A stretch of 64,000 nucleotides of DNA from Deinococcus planocerae (GTDB taxonomy: Bacteria > Deinococcota > Deinococci > Deinococcales > Deinococcaceae), in contig NZ_PNOR01000019.1 in the NCBI RefSeq assembly GCF_002869765.1, positions 25,256 through 89,255 on the forward strand, written 5' to 3'. The position numbers and the translations under genes are program-made. Within the stretch, counting starts at the first letter, position 1; every line of letters starts with the position of its first letter. This document shows positions 1 to 8,422 of the stretch, in pieces. The notes below the pieces were generated by a model, which had not been told where the DNA came from, did not search any database, and saw only the letters and a list, made by a program, of their open reading frames with translations.

Positions 1-46
1 GCGTGCGCAGAAGAATTCGTGCAAGAGGTGAACGCCCTTGACTTTA

Positions 47-59
47 TTAACGGTGTTAA
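47..59. promoter_or_regulatory. Operator-like palindrome upstream of the TetR gene
   Basis: The sequence TTAACGGTGTTAA is an inverted repeat with 5-bp arms and a 3-bp centre. It lies 15 bp before the TetR start codon and just after a TTGACT hexamer (38-43) that could be a -35 element. An outer pair CTTGACTT/AAGTCAAG also flanks it. A near-identical 13-mer recurs at 742-754, so this is probably the TetR autoregulatory operator. Confidence 0.55.
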
Positions 60-73
60 GTCAAGATGGGGGC

Positions 74-724
74 ATGAGCGACGTGGGGGTGGGAGGCACC
101 CGCCAGGAGCGGTTGCGCCGAAACAGCGCCGAGCGGCGGGCGCGGCAGCGGCTCGACCTGCGGCGCGCGATCCTGGGCGCGGCGACGGACCTCTTCGCCC
201 GTGAGGGATACGAGGGCTTCTCGCTGCGGCAGGTGGCCGAGGCCATCGGCTACTCGCCCACCGCGATCTACCTGCACTTCACCGACAAGGACGACCTGTT
301 GCACCACGTCGCGCTGGAGGGCTTCCGCTCCTTCGGGGACGAGTTGCAGCGGGCCTTCGACGGCGCGGGGGATACGCTCGAGCGCCTCCGGGCCGTCGGG
401 CTCGCCTACCTGCGCTTCGGCGTCTCGCACCCCGTCCACTACCGCCTGATGTTCATGGTGCGCGGCGAGTTTCTGGAGAGGCCCAACCCGCCGGGCTACG
501 GGTCCGTGATCGACGCCTTCGGGGTTCTGGAGCGCACCGTCACCGAGGGACTCGCCCGGGGTGAGCTGCCCCCCCGGCCCGCCGAGGTCTACACCAGCTT
601 CCTGTGGGCCCACGTCCACGGCCTCGTCTCCCTCCACCTGGCGACGCCCCACTTTCCCGCCGAGGGGCTCGAAGCCCTCTTCCTCGCCCACATGGAGGTG
701 TTCGCGCGCGGCCTGCGCCCCTGA
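74..724 (+). CDS. TetR/AcrR-family transcriptional regulator (WHG-type C-terminal domain)
   Basis: This is a 216-residue one-component repressor. The N-terminal helix-turn-helix is clear: RRAILGAATDLFAREGYEGF, then SLRQVAEAIGYSPTAIYLHF, then the DKDDLL segment. The C-terminal ligand-binding half contains WAHVHGLVSLHL, typical of TetR regulators with the WHG domain. I chose the ATG at 74 rather than the in-frame TTG at 38 because the TTG lies inside the promoter/operator region. A palindrome lies immediately upstream and a second copy lies in the 725-838 gap before the next gene, so it probably represses itself and the downstream SnoaL-like and membrane genes. The ligand is unknown. Confidence 0.9.
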   Translation: MSDVGVGGTRQERLRRNSAERRARQRLDLRRAILGAATDLFAREGYEGFSLRQVAEAIGYSPTAIYLHFTDKDDLLHHVALEGFRSFGDELQRAFDGAGDTLERLRAVGLAYLRFGVSHPVHYRLMFMVRGEFLERPNPPGYGSVIDAFGVLERTVTEGLARGELPPRPAEVYTSFLWAHVHGLVSLHLATPHFPAEGLEALFLAHMEVFARGLRP

Positions 725-741
725 TCTTTCGTCCCTCCAGG

Positions 742-754
742 TTAACGGCGTCAA
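742..754. promoter_or_regulatory. Second TetR operator-like palindrome
   Basis: TTAACGGCGTCAA matches the upstream site (TTAACGGTGTTAA) at 11 of 13 positions and is embedded in GTTAAC-GGC-GTCAAC. It sits between the regulator and the next gene, about 85 bp before the start codon at 839. Shared spacing and sequence argue for binding by the same regulator. Confidence 0.5.
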
Positions 755-838
755 CCTTATGAGAGGTGTTTTTAGAAGGGGTCGACAGTCCGCGCCTCCT
801 TTCCGCCTCCTGAGAAAGTTTCTGACCGGGGGAATCCC

Positions 839-1243
839 ATGAGCGACGAACGACGTGACGCCTACCGCCTCGCCATGCAGGCCGGGGACCCCGAGGCGGT
901 CGCCCGGAGCCTCGCGCCCGACGTGGTGATGCACGTCGCCGTCCACGATCAGCCCGTGGTGGGCCGGGAGGCCGCACGGCTGGTCTTCACCCTGCTGCGG
1001 GAGGTCTTCTCCGACTTCCGCTTCACCCGGGAATTCGAGGCCGGGGACGAGCGGGGGCTCGTGTTCGAGACCCGGGTCGAGGGCATTCCCTCCGAGGGGG
1101 TCAACCTCCTGCGCTTTGGTGAGCACGGCCTGATCCGGGAGTTCACGGTGATGCTCCGCCCGCTGTCCGCGCTCACCAGACTCGGGCGCTTCATGGGCCC
1201 CAGGATGGCGCGGCGCCCCGGCGCAGGGTCGGAGCAATCATGA
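839..1243 (+). CDS. SnoaL-like (NTF2-fold) protein
   Basis: This 134-residue protein has the SnoaL/NTF2-like small-fold pattern: an N-terminal helix (YRLAMQAGDPEAVARSLAPDVVMH), a central GREAARLVFTLLREVFSDFRF segment, then alternating strands ending in GLIREFTVMLRPLSAL. Such folds serve as polyketide cyclases, isomerases or ligand-binding proteins; nothing fixes the substrate here. Its stop overlaps the start of the next gene in an ATGA junction at 1240-1243, implying translational coupling. The upstream palindrome at 742-754 suggests control by the neighbouring TetR protein. Confidence 0.8.
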   Translation: MSDERRDAYRLAMQAGDPEAVARSLAPDVVMHVAVHDQPVVGREAARLVFTLLREVFSDFRFTREFEAGDERGLVFETRVEGIPSEGVNLLRFGEHGLIREFTVMLRPLSALTRLGRFMGPRMARRPGAGSEQS

Positions 1244-1560
1244 ACGTCCTGGCCTTCGGTACCCTGCTGGCGACCGGCTTCACGGCCTGCGCCGAGTTCG
1301 GGTCCTACGCGTTCGTGCACCCGGTGATCCGGCACCTGCCGCCCGAACAGCACCTGCGCGTGGAAAAGGGGCTGCTGCGGACCTTCGGGCGGGTGATGCC
1401 GACGCTCATGACGGCCTGCGTGGTGCTCTCGTGGAGCTTCGCGCTCACGCCCGCCTCCCGCTCCCCCCTGGCGCAGCGCCTGCTGGTGGCGGCGGCGGTG
1501 AGCCTCGGCGCGGCGCGGCGTGGGGGTGGCCGCCCGGATGCCGTGAGGAGACCCGGGTGA
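1240..1560 (+). CDS. DUF1772-like membrane protein, probably C-terminally truncated
   Basis: The 106-residue product starts with a membrane segment (MNVLAFGTLLATGFTACAEFG), continues with the PVIRHLPPEQHLRVEKGLLRTFGRVMPTLM stretch seen in DUF1772/anthrone-oxygenase-like proteins, and has two further hydrophobic stretches. Family members are usually about 140-160 residues and end with an Asn-containing motif; here the last 15 codons become Arg/Gly-rich with no family character. I infer a shortened or frameshifted gene, perhaps damaged near 1515. It overlaps the preceding gene by 4 bp. Confidence 0.6.
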   Translation: MNVLAFGTLLATGFTACAEFGSYAFVHPVIRHLPPEQHLRVEKGLLRTFGRVMPTLMTACVVLSWSFALTPASRSPLAQRLLVAAAVSLGAARRGGGRPDAVRRPG

Positions 1561-1636
1561 GGCAGGCCGCCTCCCGCCTTGTCAGAGCCGGGTGAGTCGT
1601 GGAAGGCTAGGGTCAGACGATCTTCCCCACGACCCT

Positions 1637-3181
1637 ATGCCGCGCCGCTTCCTCCCCTCCCCCGGACGACCCGCCTGGACGGCGGGCGGGATCGCCGTGG
1701 CGCTCGTCGCGTTCGGCCTCGCGCACCAGGGGTGGCTGCTCTGGGGAGAGCCGCGGCACCAGACCGGGTGGGGGAATGCGCTGTACCTGCCCATCATGGG
1801 GCTCGCGGCGGCGATGTGCGCCCACGCGGCGCGGCGGCGGCGCGGGGCGCGGGCGGGGTGGGCGTGGCTGGGGGTGGGGCTCGCCCTGAACGCGGCGGGG
1901 GAGGTGATCTACGCGGTGCTGGACGCGCGGGGGTTAGAGACCTTTCCCTCGGCGGCAGACGTGGCCTTCCTCCTGCTCTACCCCGCGTGGGCGCACGGGC
2001 TCTCGCTCCTGACGCGCCAGCCCGGCGAGCCCCGGCAGAGCGTCGCCCTCACGCTCGACGTGCTGATCGGCGTCAGCGCGGCCCTGGCCTTCGCGTGGTA
2101 CGCCTTTCTCGCGCCCGCCCTGCTCGCGCCGGAGCACCCGGTGACGGCGCGCGTGGTGAGCGCGGCCTATCCCCTGCTCGACCTCGTGCTGCTGGGCTGG
2201 CTCCTCGCGCTGCTGCTGCGCCGGGGCCACCTCCCGCCGCGTGACGTGCTGCTCGCGGTGGGGCTGGGCCTGTGGGTGACGGTCGATTTCGCGTTCCTGA
2301 CCCTGGACGCGCGGGACGCCTACTTTCCAGGCCACCCCATCGACGCCCTGTGGGCGTGGGCGAGCGTGGCCTTCGGGCTCTCGGCGTGGGTGGACGCCCG
2401 GGCCACGGCGACCACCCGGCGGCTCACGCTGCCGCGCTCCGTGCAGATGGTCGTGCCCTACCTGGCACTCGCCCTGGCGGTGGGGCTAAACCTCGCCACG
2501 CGCCCGGAGGCGACGCCCGCCGCCCGGGGCGTGACCGTCGCCACCGCCCTGGTGACGCTGCTGGTGGCCCTGCGGCAACTGCTCGCCCTGCGCGAGAACC
2601 AGCGCCTGACCGCCGCGCTGGAGGCGAGCTACGGGGCCCTGGCGCACGCCGCGCACCACGACCCGCTGACGGGCCTGCCCAACCGGGCGCTGTTCGACCT
2701 GCGCCTGGAGGAGGCCGCGGTGGGCGCCCGGCGCGAGGGCCGCGCGCTCGCCCTGCTGTTCATCGATCTCGACGGCTTCAAGGCGGTCAACGACGCGCTC
2801 GGGCACGCCGCCGGGGACACGCTGCTCGTCCACGTCTCGGGGCGGCTGCGCGCGGCGCTGCGCGAGGGGGACACGGTCGCCCGGCTCGGCGGCGACGAGT
2901 TCGCGGTGATCTTGCCGGACGTGACCGGCCCCGACGAGGCGCTCCTGACGGCCCGGCGGGCGCGCGAGGCCATCGAGACGCCCCTCGTGCTGGGGGAGCA
3001 GGTCGCCCGGGTCAGCGCCTCGACCGGGGTGAGCTTTTCCCTCGGCGGTGGGGACCTCGTCGCCCTGTACCGCGAGGCGGACGAGGCGATGTACCACGCC
3101 AAGCGGGGCGGCAAGGCCCGCGAGCATCTGTCCACCGCCCCCCTGCCCGACTCTCACCTGCCCGGCGCGCTGCCGACCTGA
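1637..3181 (+). CDS. Membrane-bound diguanylate cyclase (GGDEF domain)
   Basis: About 514 residues. The first 320 or so form a hydrophobic N-terminus with several membrane segments, followed by a GGDEF domain that makes c-di-GMP from two GTP. Domain landmarks are DPLTGLPNR near residue 342, LLFIDLDGFKAVNDALGHAAGD, and an intact RLGGDEF at about 416-422. An RxxD inhibitory site (REGD) lies five residues before the signature, so product inhibition is likely. The ATG at 1637 is preferred over the in-frame GTG at 1592, although no strong ribosome site is visible. The membrane part presumably senses a signal of unknown nature. Confidence 0.9.
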   Translation: MPRRFLPSPGRPAWTAGGIAVALVAFGLAHQGWLLWGEPRHQTGWGNALYLPIMGLAAAMCAHAARRRRGARAGWAWLGVGLALNAAGEVIYAVLDARGLETFPSAADVAFLLLYPAWAHGLSLLTRQPGEPRQSVALTLDVLIGVSAALAFAWYAFLAPALLAPEHPVTARVVSAAYPLLDLVLLGWLLALLLRRGHLPPRDVLLAVGLGLWVTVDFAFLTLDARDAYFPGHPIDALWAWASVAFGLSAWVDARATATTRRLTLPRSVQMVVPYLALALAVGLNLATRPEATPAARGVTVATALVTLLVALRQLLALRENQRLTAALEASYGALAHAAHHDPLTGLPNRALFDLRLEEAAVGARREGRALALLFIDLDGFKAVNDALGHAAGDTLLVHVSGRLRAALREGDTVARLGGDEFAVILPDVTGPDEALLTARRAREAIETPLVLGEQVARVSASTGVSFSLGGGDLVALYREADEAMYHAKRGGKAREHLSTAPLPDSHLPGALPT

Positions 3182-3305
3182 GACGCGCCCCGGCTGCCGT
3201 GGTCTCCGCCGCCCGGCGTGACCTGCGCGCGGCCCCGCCCTCCCGTGAGGTCACACCCCCGACACGCGCTCCCACCTAAGCTCGCCCGGAAGGAGGAATA
3301 CGGGC

Positions 3306-4793
3306 ATGAGCGACCGGGAGAGGGTGGTGGAGACGGCACGCCGGGTGGCGGGCGGCGGGATGCTCGCCAGCCTGAGCAGTGACACGCGCACGCAGCCGCT
3401 GCTGTGCGCCCAGTTCGTGCGGCAGGTGGTGGAGGGCGCCCTGGGCCTCGGGGAGGGAGGCTGGCCCGTCGCCACCCGGGCGAGGACCATCGCCGACCGG
3501 GCCGGACGCGGAACGAGGAGGTCGCTCGACTACGAGCAGGCCGCGCGGGACCTCGGCCTGACGCACACGGGACCTCCCCGCCCCGGCGACGTGCTGTACT
3601 GGCCCTACGGGGAGTTCGGCCACACCGCCCTCTTCCTCGGCGAGGTGAGCGGCGTGGCCTGCATCGTGGAGAACACCAACGCGGGCCGCGGCACGCCCGT
3701 CTGGCCGGGCAGCCCGGTGCGCCTCACGCCGCTCGACCGGACGCCCCCCCCGACCACGGTCGCGGCGGTGTCGGCGGCGGCCCTGGAGGACGCGCCCGCC
3801 CCACTGGACCCTGCCGGCCCCGAGAGTCCCTACGCCCGCGCCCTGTACGACCACCTGCCGCGCCCCCGGCGCCAGCAGTTCCGCCGCCTGCTCGGCCTGG
3901 GGGACAACGACGGCAGGCTGACGCAGACGGTCTGGATGCTCGGGCGGTTTTGCGAGCGCGGCGCCCTGCCGCTCACGGACGCGGGGGTGGCGGCCTTCAA
4001 GCGGGGCCGGGGGTTGGGCGGCCCCACGCACGGCCCGGAGGCCATCGACGAGGCCACCGCGCAGGCGTACTGGGGGGCGCTGACCCTGCTCAAGCTGCTC
4101 CTGATCACGGGGGCCTTCGAGGGCGAGCACGGCTTCACGAACGTGGCGGGGAGCTTCGACGGGCAGGGGGTGTCCTTCGGGGTGCTGCAATGGAACTTCG
4201 GGCAGGGCACCCTCGCCCCGCTGCTGCTGGGGATGGAGGCGCGCGACCCAGGGGCGTTCGCGGCGATCTTCGGGGCGGACACGGCCCAGGTCCGCGCGGC
4301 GCTGGTGGGACCCCCGGCGGCGCAGGCGGCCTTCGCGGCGGGCCTCCAGGGGTCGGGCGGGCAGCTCCAGCCGCGCTGGAAGGACCGCTTTGTGCGGCTG
4401 GGGCTGCACGCCCCCTACCAGGACGTGCAACTGGAGGCGGCGGGCACCCGGCTGGAGGCCGCCAAGGGGCTCGCCCGCGAGTACGGGCTCGTCACCGAGC
4501 GCGGCCTGGCGCTGATGTTCGACATCATCACGCAAAACGGCGGGATCGCCGCCCGGACGCGGGAAGCCATCCAGGGGGCCGAGGCCGCCGAGCGGGCCCG
4601 GCTCGGCAGGCTGCTCGGCGAGATCGAGCGGCTGGGCCTCATCGCCCGCGAGCGGGCCGCCGCCGCCTCTCCCCGCTGGCAGGGGGACGTGCTCGCGCGC
4701 AAGCTCACCATCGTGCAGGGCCGGGGCACGGTCCACGGCACCCGCTGGGACCTCGGCTCGCAGTTCGGCCTGGGGGACGCGGCGTGGGCGTGA
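3306..4793 (+). CDS. Peptidoglycan hydrolase: CHAP-like domain plus lysozyme-like domain
   Basis: This is a 495-residue two-domain protein. The N-terminal 150 residues look like a CHAP/NlpC-type cysteine amidase: Cys34 in LLCAQFVRQ, PGDVLYWP, His106 in FGHTALFLG, and an ENTN segment. The rest resembles the lysozyme/transglycosylase fold: LLITGAFEGEHGFTNVAG with candidate catalytic Glu272 or Glu274, followed by GVSFGVLQWNFGQG. Both activities are inferred from fold motifs. No signal peptide is evident, so export may need a holin, a secretion machine or lysis. The start has a GGAGG site just upstream. A small gene follows at 4927. Confidence 0.7.
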   Translation: MSDRERVVETARRVAGGGMLASLSSDTRTQPLLCAQFVRQVVEGALGLGEGGWPVATRARTIADRAGRGTRRSLDYEQAARDLGLTHTGPPRPGDVLYWPYGEFGHTALFLGEVSGVACIVENTNAGRGTPVWPGSPVRLTPLDRTPPPTTVAAVSAAALEDAPAPLDPAGPESPYARALYDHLPRPRRQQFRRLLGLGDNDGRLTQTVWMLGRFCERGALPLTDAGVAAFKRGRGLGGPTHGPEAIDEATAQAYWGALTLLKLLLITGAFEGEHGFTNVAGSFDGQGVSFGVLQWNFGQGTLAPLLLGMEARDPGAFAAIFGADTAQVRAALVGPPAAQAAFAAGLQGSGGQLQPRWKDRFVRLGLHAPYQDVQLEAAGTRLEAAKGLAREYGLVTERGLALMFDIITQNGGIAARTREAIQGAEAAERARLGRLLGEIERLGLIARERAAAASPRWQGDVLARKLTIVQGRGTVHGTRWDLGSQFGLGDAAWA

Positions 4794-4926
4794 GGTCGGG
4801 CGGACCGCGCGCCCCTCCCTCCCGCCGCCGCGTGTCACGCTGGGGCCGTCCGGCGGAGGTAAGCCGCGCCGGTCCCGCTCGACCGCCCTCCACCCTTCCC
4901 TCTCACCACACGACAGGAGCAAGACC

Positions 4927-5166
4927 ATGCCGGGAAACGAGAACATGACGTTGGCGGAGTTGATTCGGGCGGGCCTCGGGCTGGGGAGCGGGCAGGAGCG
5001 GCGCTTTACCGCCACGCTCGACGGGGGCGAGGTCTACGAGGTGCGCCTGTTCTCGCAGGCGAGGCCGGGCACCGAGGGGGACCGGGGGGTAGGCGTCATC
5101 GAGGACCGGCAAATGGGGCCGGGAACGCGAAAGACGCTCGGGCTGGAGCTGACCCGGCGTTCCTGA
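4927..5166 (+). CDS. Small conserved-looking hypothetical protein
   Basis: A 79-residue product with a good ribosome site (ACAGGAG, 9 bp before the ATG). It has a short N-terminal helix (MTLAELIRAGLGL) and then an alternating beta-type pattern (RRFTATLDGGEVYEVRLFSQ). No family was recognised and no membrane segment is present. It follows the hydrolase gene after 133 bp on the same strand, which may mean a shared function. It lies tail-to-tail with the SARP-type regulator. Confidence 0.6.
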   Translation: MPGNENMTLAELIRAGLGLGSGQERRFTATLDGGEVYEVRLFSQARPGTEGDRGVGVIEDRQMGPGTRKTLGLELTRRS

Positions 5167-5242
5167 CCTGGGGACACGTCGGCCCGGCGGGGAGGGCCTG
5201 GACCGGGCGAGGGGGCGACCCGGGCCCGACCGCTCGGCGCCC

Positions 5243-8215
5243 TCAGCCCCAACGCGGCAGGGCGGGGCTCTCCTCGGGCTGGGCGACGATCTCCCGAACG
5301 GTCGCCAGGAGGCGTTCTTCGACGTCCTCGTCTTCGGCGTCCGCCCCCTCCGGCTCCCCGTCGGCGGACAGGTCGAGACCCGAGAGCGCGGCCCGGGCCT
5401 GGGCGGCGAGCCGTCCGGCGGAGGCGGGGTGCCCGATCACGAGGCGCAGCAGGAAGGCGGCCCGGGCGTCTTGGTGCTCGCGGACGCTGATCTGCGCCAT
5501 GCCCTCCAGGTCTTGCAGCAGCAGGGGCCACTCCCGGGTCGGCCACGCCGCGCTCAGGCTGCGCACGAACAGGGCCCGCGCCTCGGCGAGGTGGCCCTGG
5601 GCGAGCTTGATCCGGCCCAGGGTTTCTAACACCTCGGCCACGACCGGCCCGCGCTCGGTGGCCTGTGCGAGGGTCAGCGCCTCCCCCGCGTAGGTCTCGG
5701 CCTGGGGGAAGTGCCCGAGCTGGCCGGTCACGAGCGCCAGGTTGTTCAGGAAGTAGGTCACCTCCACCGGGGAGGCCAGTTCGCGGGCGGTGGCGAGTCC
5801 CTGCTCCAGCACCCCCCGCGCCTCCTCCAACCGCCCGCTGAGGATCAGGAGCCCCCCCAGGTTGTTGAGCACCCGCGCCGTCTCCGTCAGGTGCCCGCGC
5901 TCGCGGCTGAGGTGCAGGGCCTGTCCGTAGCAGTGCTCGGCCCGCTCGTGGTGGCCCAGCCACTGCTCGGCGATGCCCAGCAGGTTCCACAGGCGGGAGG
6001 CCTCGGGGCTTCCCTGCGCCTCGGCCAGCCTCAGGGCCCCTTCCCAGTACCCCCGGGCCTCGCCGTAGCGCCCGCGCCGCCGCTCGACCACGCCCAGGGC
6101 GCCCAGCCCGGCCATCCTCGCCCACGGGGAGGCGCCCCCCGCGAGGTCCAGGCCGCGCCCGGCGAGCGCGCCCGCCTCCGCCACGGCGCCCAGGTTCAGG
6201 GCGAGTTCGGCCTGGTGGATGAGGAGTTCGCCCAGCGTCGCCGGGTCGCCGCCCGGGCGGGCCTCCAGGTCCCGGACCGCCGCCGCCAGGAACTCGATGC
6301 CCTCGCGGTAGCGGCCCGTGCGGGCGAAGAAGACCCTCAGCGCGTGGGCGGCCCCCCGCAGGGAGGCGAACTCGCCCTGAGCGGCGGCCCACTCCCAGGC
6401 GGCGCGCAGGTTCTCGAAGTCCGCCTCCAGTTCCCGCAGGGCCGCGCGCTGCCCCGGCCCGGCGAGGGCCCCCTCCGACCCGGCGAGCAGCCGCAGGAAA
6501 TAACGGGCGTGCGCCTCCTGCACCTCGGCCTGCTCGGCGGGGTGCCCCGCGAGCTTCTCGGCGGTGTAGTCGTAGAGCAGGGGATGGCGACCGTAGCGGG
6601 CTCCGGGGACCGGAAGCAGCAGCGACTTGTCGATCAGCGCGGCGAGGAGCGGCAGGGAGGCCCCGGCCACCTCGGCGGCGGCCCCCCGCCGGAAGGGGCT
6701 GCGGAAAACCGAGAGCCGCGCGAGCACCGCCTGTTCGCGCTCGCCCAGCAGCCGCCACGAGTGCTCGAACACCACCCGCAGGCTGGCGTGCCGCGCGGGG
6801 CCGCGCCCATTCGCGTCGGTCAGGAAGTCGAGCCCGCGCCGCAACTCCGCGAGCAGTTCATTCACCGGCAGCACCCGCGTCCAGGTCGCCGCGAGTTCGA
6901 TGGCGAGCGGCGAGCCGTGGACGAGACGGCACAGCTCCAGCACGTCGGGCAGGGTCTGGGGCGTGAGGGCAAACCCCTGCCCGCTGCGCCGGGCGCGCAC
7001 GGCGAAAAGCCGCACCCCGGGGTGGTCCTCCCCGGACGCGTGGCGGTCTGTGGGAGAGAGCCCCTCCAGCGGCAGCACCCACTCCTCCTGCACGTTGAGC
7101 CGCTCGCGCGACGTGACGAGGAGCTTGAGGTGCGGGCAGGCTTCGAGGAGGGTGACGAGCCCCCCCGTCATCCCGACGAGGTGCTCGAAGTTGTCGAGCA
7201 CGAGCAGCAGCCGCAGCGGCGCGAGGAGGCGGGCCACCTGCCGCAGGGGGTCTTCCGGGCCCCCCAGGAAAAGCCCCAGCGCCTCCGCGACGGCGGAGAT
7301 CAGGTTCGCCGGGCTCGTCACCGGGGCGAGGTTCACGCACACCACCCCGTCGGGGAAGGCGCCGCTCTCCCGCAGGGTGCCCGCCGCCTGCACCGCGAGG
7401 CGCGTCTTGCCCATGCCGCCCAGGCCCACCACCGTCAGGAGGCGGCACGCGGGGTCGAGCATCAGGCGCTCTATCTCCCGCACCTCGTCCTCGCGGCCCA
7501 CGAACGAGGTGCCGAAGGTCGGAAGCTGCGAGCGCACTGGGGGCAGCGCGGGCGGGGGCGAAGGGGCCGCCTCCGGACGCCGCGCCTCCTCCGTGACGAG
7601 GGGCAGGGTGACGCCGTAGCGCTCGGCCTCGCGCCGCACCTCCGCCGCGTAGGGGCTGTGACCGGGCCGCAGCAGGAGGTACAGCCGCCGCAGCTCCTCG
7701 GCCTCGGGCTCGGGGGCGCCGGGCAGCAGGTAGGCGGTCTCGGCGTGGCGCACGGCGAGGCCCCCCTGCCCGCGTGAGGCCGCCGCCTCCCCCAGCGCGA
7801 GGAGGGCGACCCGCACCCGCGCGGCCAGCACCTCGCGCGTGCGGTAGACCCACTCCTCCAGCTCGGCGCTCGGGTCCTCGAGGTCGAGGCCCTCCAGAAA
7901 GCGGCCCCGGTACAGCTCGACCACCCGCCCCGGCTCCCCCGCCTCGGAGGCCGCGAGCAGCTCGTGGGCGTCGGTGGGCACGCAGGCGGCGACCCGCGCC
8001 CCCTGGGCCGTGAAGCTGCCCGGCGCCCCCGCCCGCAGGCGCCTGAGGGCCACCCGCAGGCTGTTGGCGGCGTCGGCGGCGTTCGGCCAGAAGAGGTGGT
8101 GGAGGTGCGCCCGCTCCTTGGGGCCTTCGAGGGACAGGTAGGCCAGCAACAACAGGAGTTTGGGCTGTTGCCGGGGGCTGTCTTGCAGCCTGAGTCCGCC
8201 CAGGGTGCACAACAT
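5243..8215 (-). CDS. SARP-type regulator: winged helix + BTAD + NB-ARC ATPase + TPR
   Basis: About 990 residues, a large AfsR-like transcriptional regulator. The N-terminus (LLLLLAYLSLEGPKERAHLH) is an OmpR-type winged helix, followed by a bacterial transcriptional activation (BTAD) domain. Then comes an NTPase module with FVGREDEV, Walker A GLGGMGKT near residue 265 and Walker B LRLLLVLDNFEHL. The second half is rich in TPR-like helical pairs (for example SPEASRLWNLLGIAEQWLGHHERAEHCYGQALHL, here noted only as a pattern around residues 720-760). I start it at 8215 (ATGTTGTGCACC) because upstream codons are unrelated to the family. It is divergent from the six-gene operon at 8423 with a 207-bp shared region containing tandem repeats, so it is the likely controller of that operon. 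Confidence 0.88.
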   Translation of the reverse strand: MLCTLGGLRLQDSPRQQPKLLLLLAYLSLEGPKERAHLHHLFWPNAADAANSLRVALRRLRAGAPGSFTAQGARVAACVPTDAHELLAASEAGEPGRVVELYRGRFLEGLDLEDPSAELEEWVYRTREVLAARVRVALLALGEAAASRGQGGLAVRHAETAYLLPGAPEPEAEELRRLYLLLRPGHSPYAAEVRREAERYGVTLPLVTEEARRPEAAPSPPPALPPVRSQLPTFGTSFVGREDEVREIERLMLDPACRLLTVVGLGGMGKTRLAVQAAGTLRESGAFPDGVVCVNLAPVTSPANLISAVAEALGLFLGGPEDPLRQVARLLAPLRLLLVLDNFEHLVGMTGGLVTLLEACPHLKLLVTSRERLNVQEEWVLPLEGLSPTDRHASGEDHPGVRLFAVRARRSGQGFALTPQTLPDVLELCRLVHGSPLAIELAATWTRVLPVNELLAELRRGLDFLTDANGRGPARHASLRVVFEHSWRLLGEREQAVLARLSVFRSPFRRGAAAEVAGASLPLLAALIDKSLLLPVPGARYGRHPLLYDYTAEKLAGHPAEQAEVQEAHARYFLRLLAGSEGALAGPGQRAALRELEADFENLRAAWEWAAAQGEFASLRGAAHALRVFFARTGRYREGIEFLAAAVRDLEARPGGDPATLGELLIHQAELALNLGAVAEAGALAGRGLDLAGGASPWARMAGLGALGVVERRRGRYGEARGYWEGALRLAEAQGSPEASRLWNLLGIAEQWLGHHERAEHCYGQALHLSRERGHLTETARVLNNLGGLLILSGRLEEARGVLEQGLATARELASPVEVTYFLNNLALVTGQLGHFPQAETYAGEALTLAQATERGPVVAEVLETLGRIKLAQGHLAEARALFVRSLSAAWPTREWPLLLQDLEGMAQISVREHQDARAAFLLRLVIGHPASAGRLAAQARAALSGLDLSADGEPEGADAEDEDVEERLLATVREIVAQPEESPALPRWG

Positions 8216-8235
8216 GCCCCCATCGTAGTCCTTTG

Positions 8236-8280
8236 TAGCCGATGTGCCATCCGCCAAAGTGACAGCCGCCAATGTGACCA
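8236..8280. repeat. Three 15-bp tandem direct repeats in the divergent promoter region
   Basis: Two clear copies, CCGCCAAAGTGACAG (8251-8265) and CCGCCAATGTGACCA (8266-8280), are preceded by a degenerate third in the same register (8236-8250, containing CCGATGTG). SARP-family activators bind direct repeats, so this is a plausible binding site for the product of the adjacent regulator gene. It lies 20-65 bp upstream of that regulator's start and about 145 bp before the operon's first gene. Confidence 0.5.
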
Positions 8281-8422
8281 CCCAGGTCACGCCCGGGACA
8301 CGGGGGGGCGGGCAACGTGGGCACACGGAGATTCGCCCCCACGGAAAGGGCGCGGCACGGAACGACCGACGTGCCCCGCCCCTCCCGTGCCGTGCCCGCC
8401 CCCCGCCCCCGGAGGAGACCCC

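Noticed and set aside
56..1237. Long minus-strand ORF across the TetR and SnoaL-like genes
   Set aside because: A shadow of GC-rich coding DNA; the plus-strand genes have clear domains.
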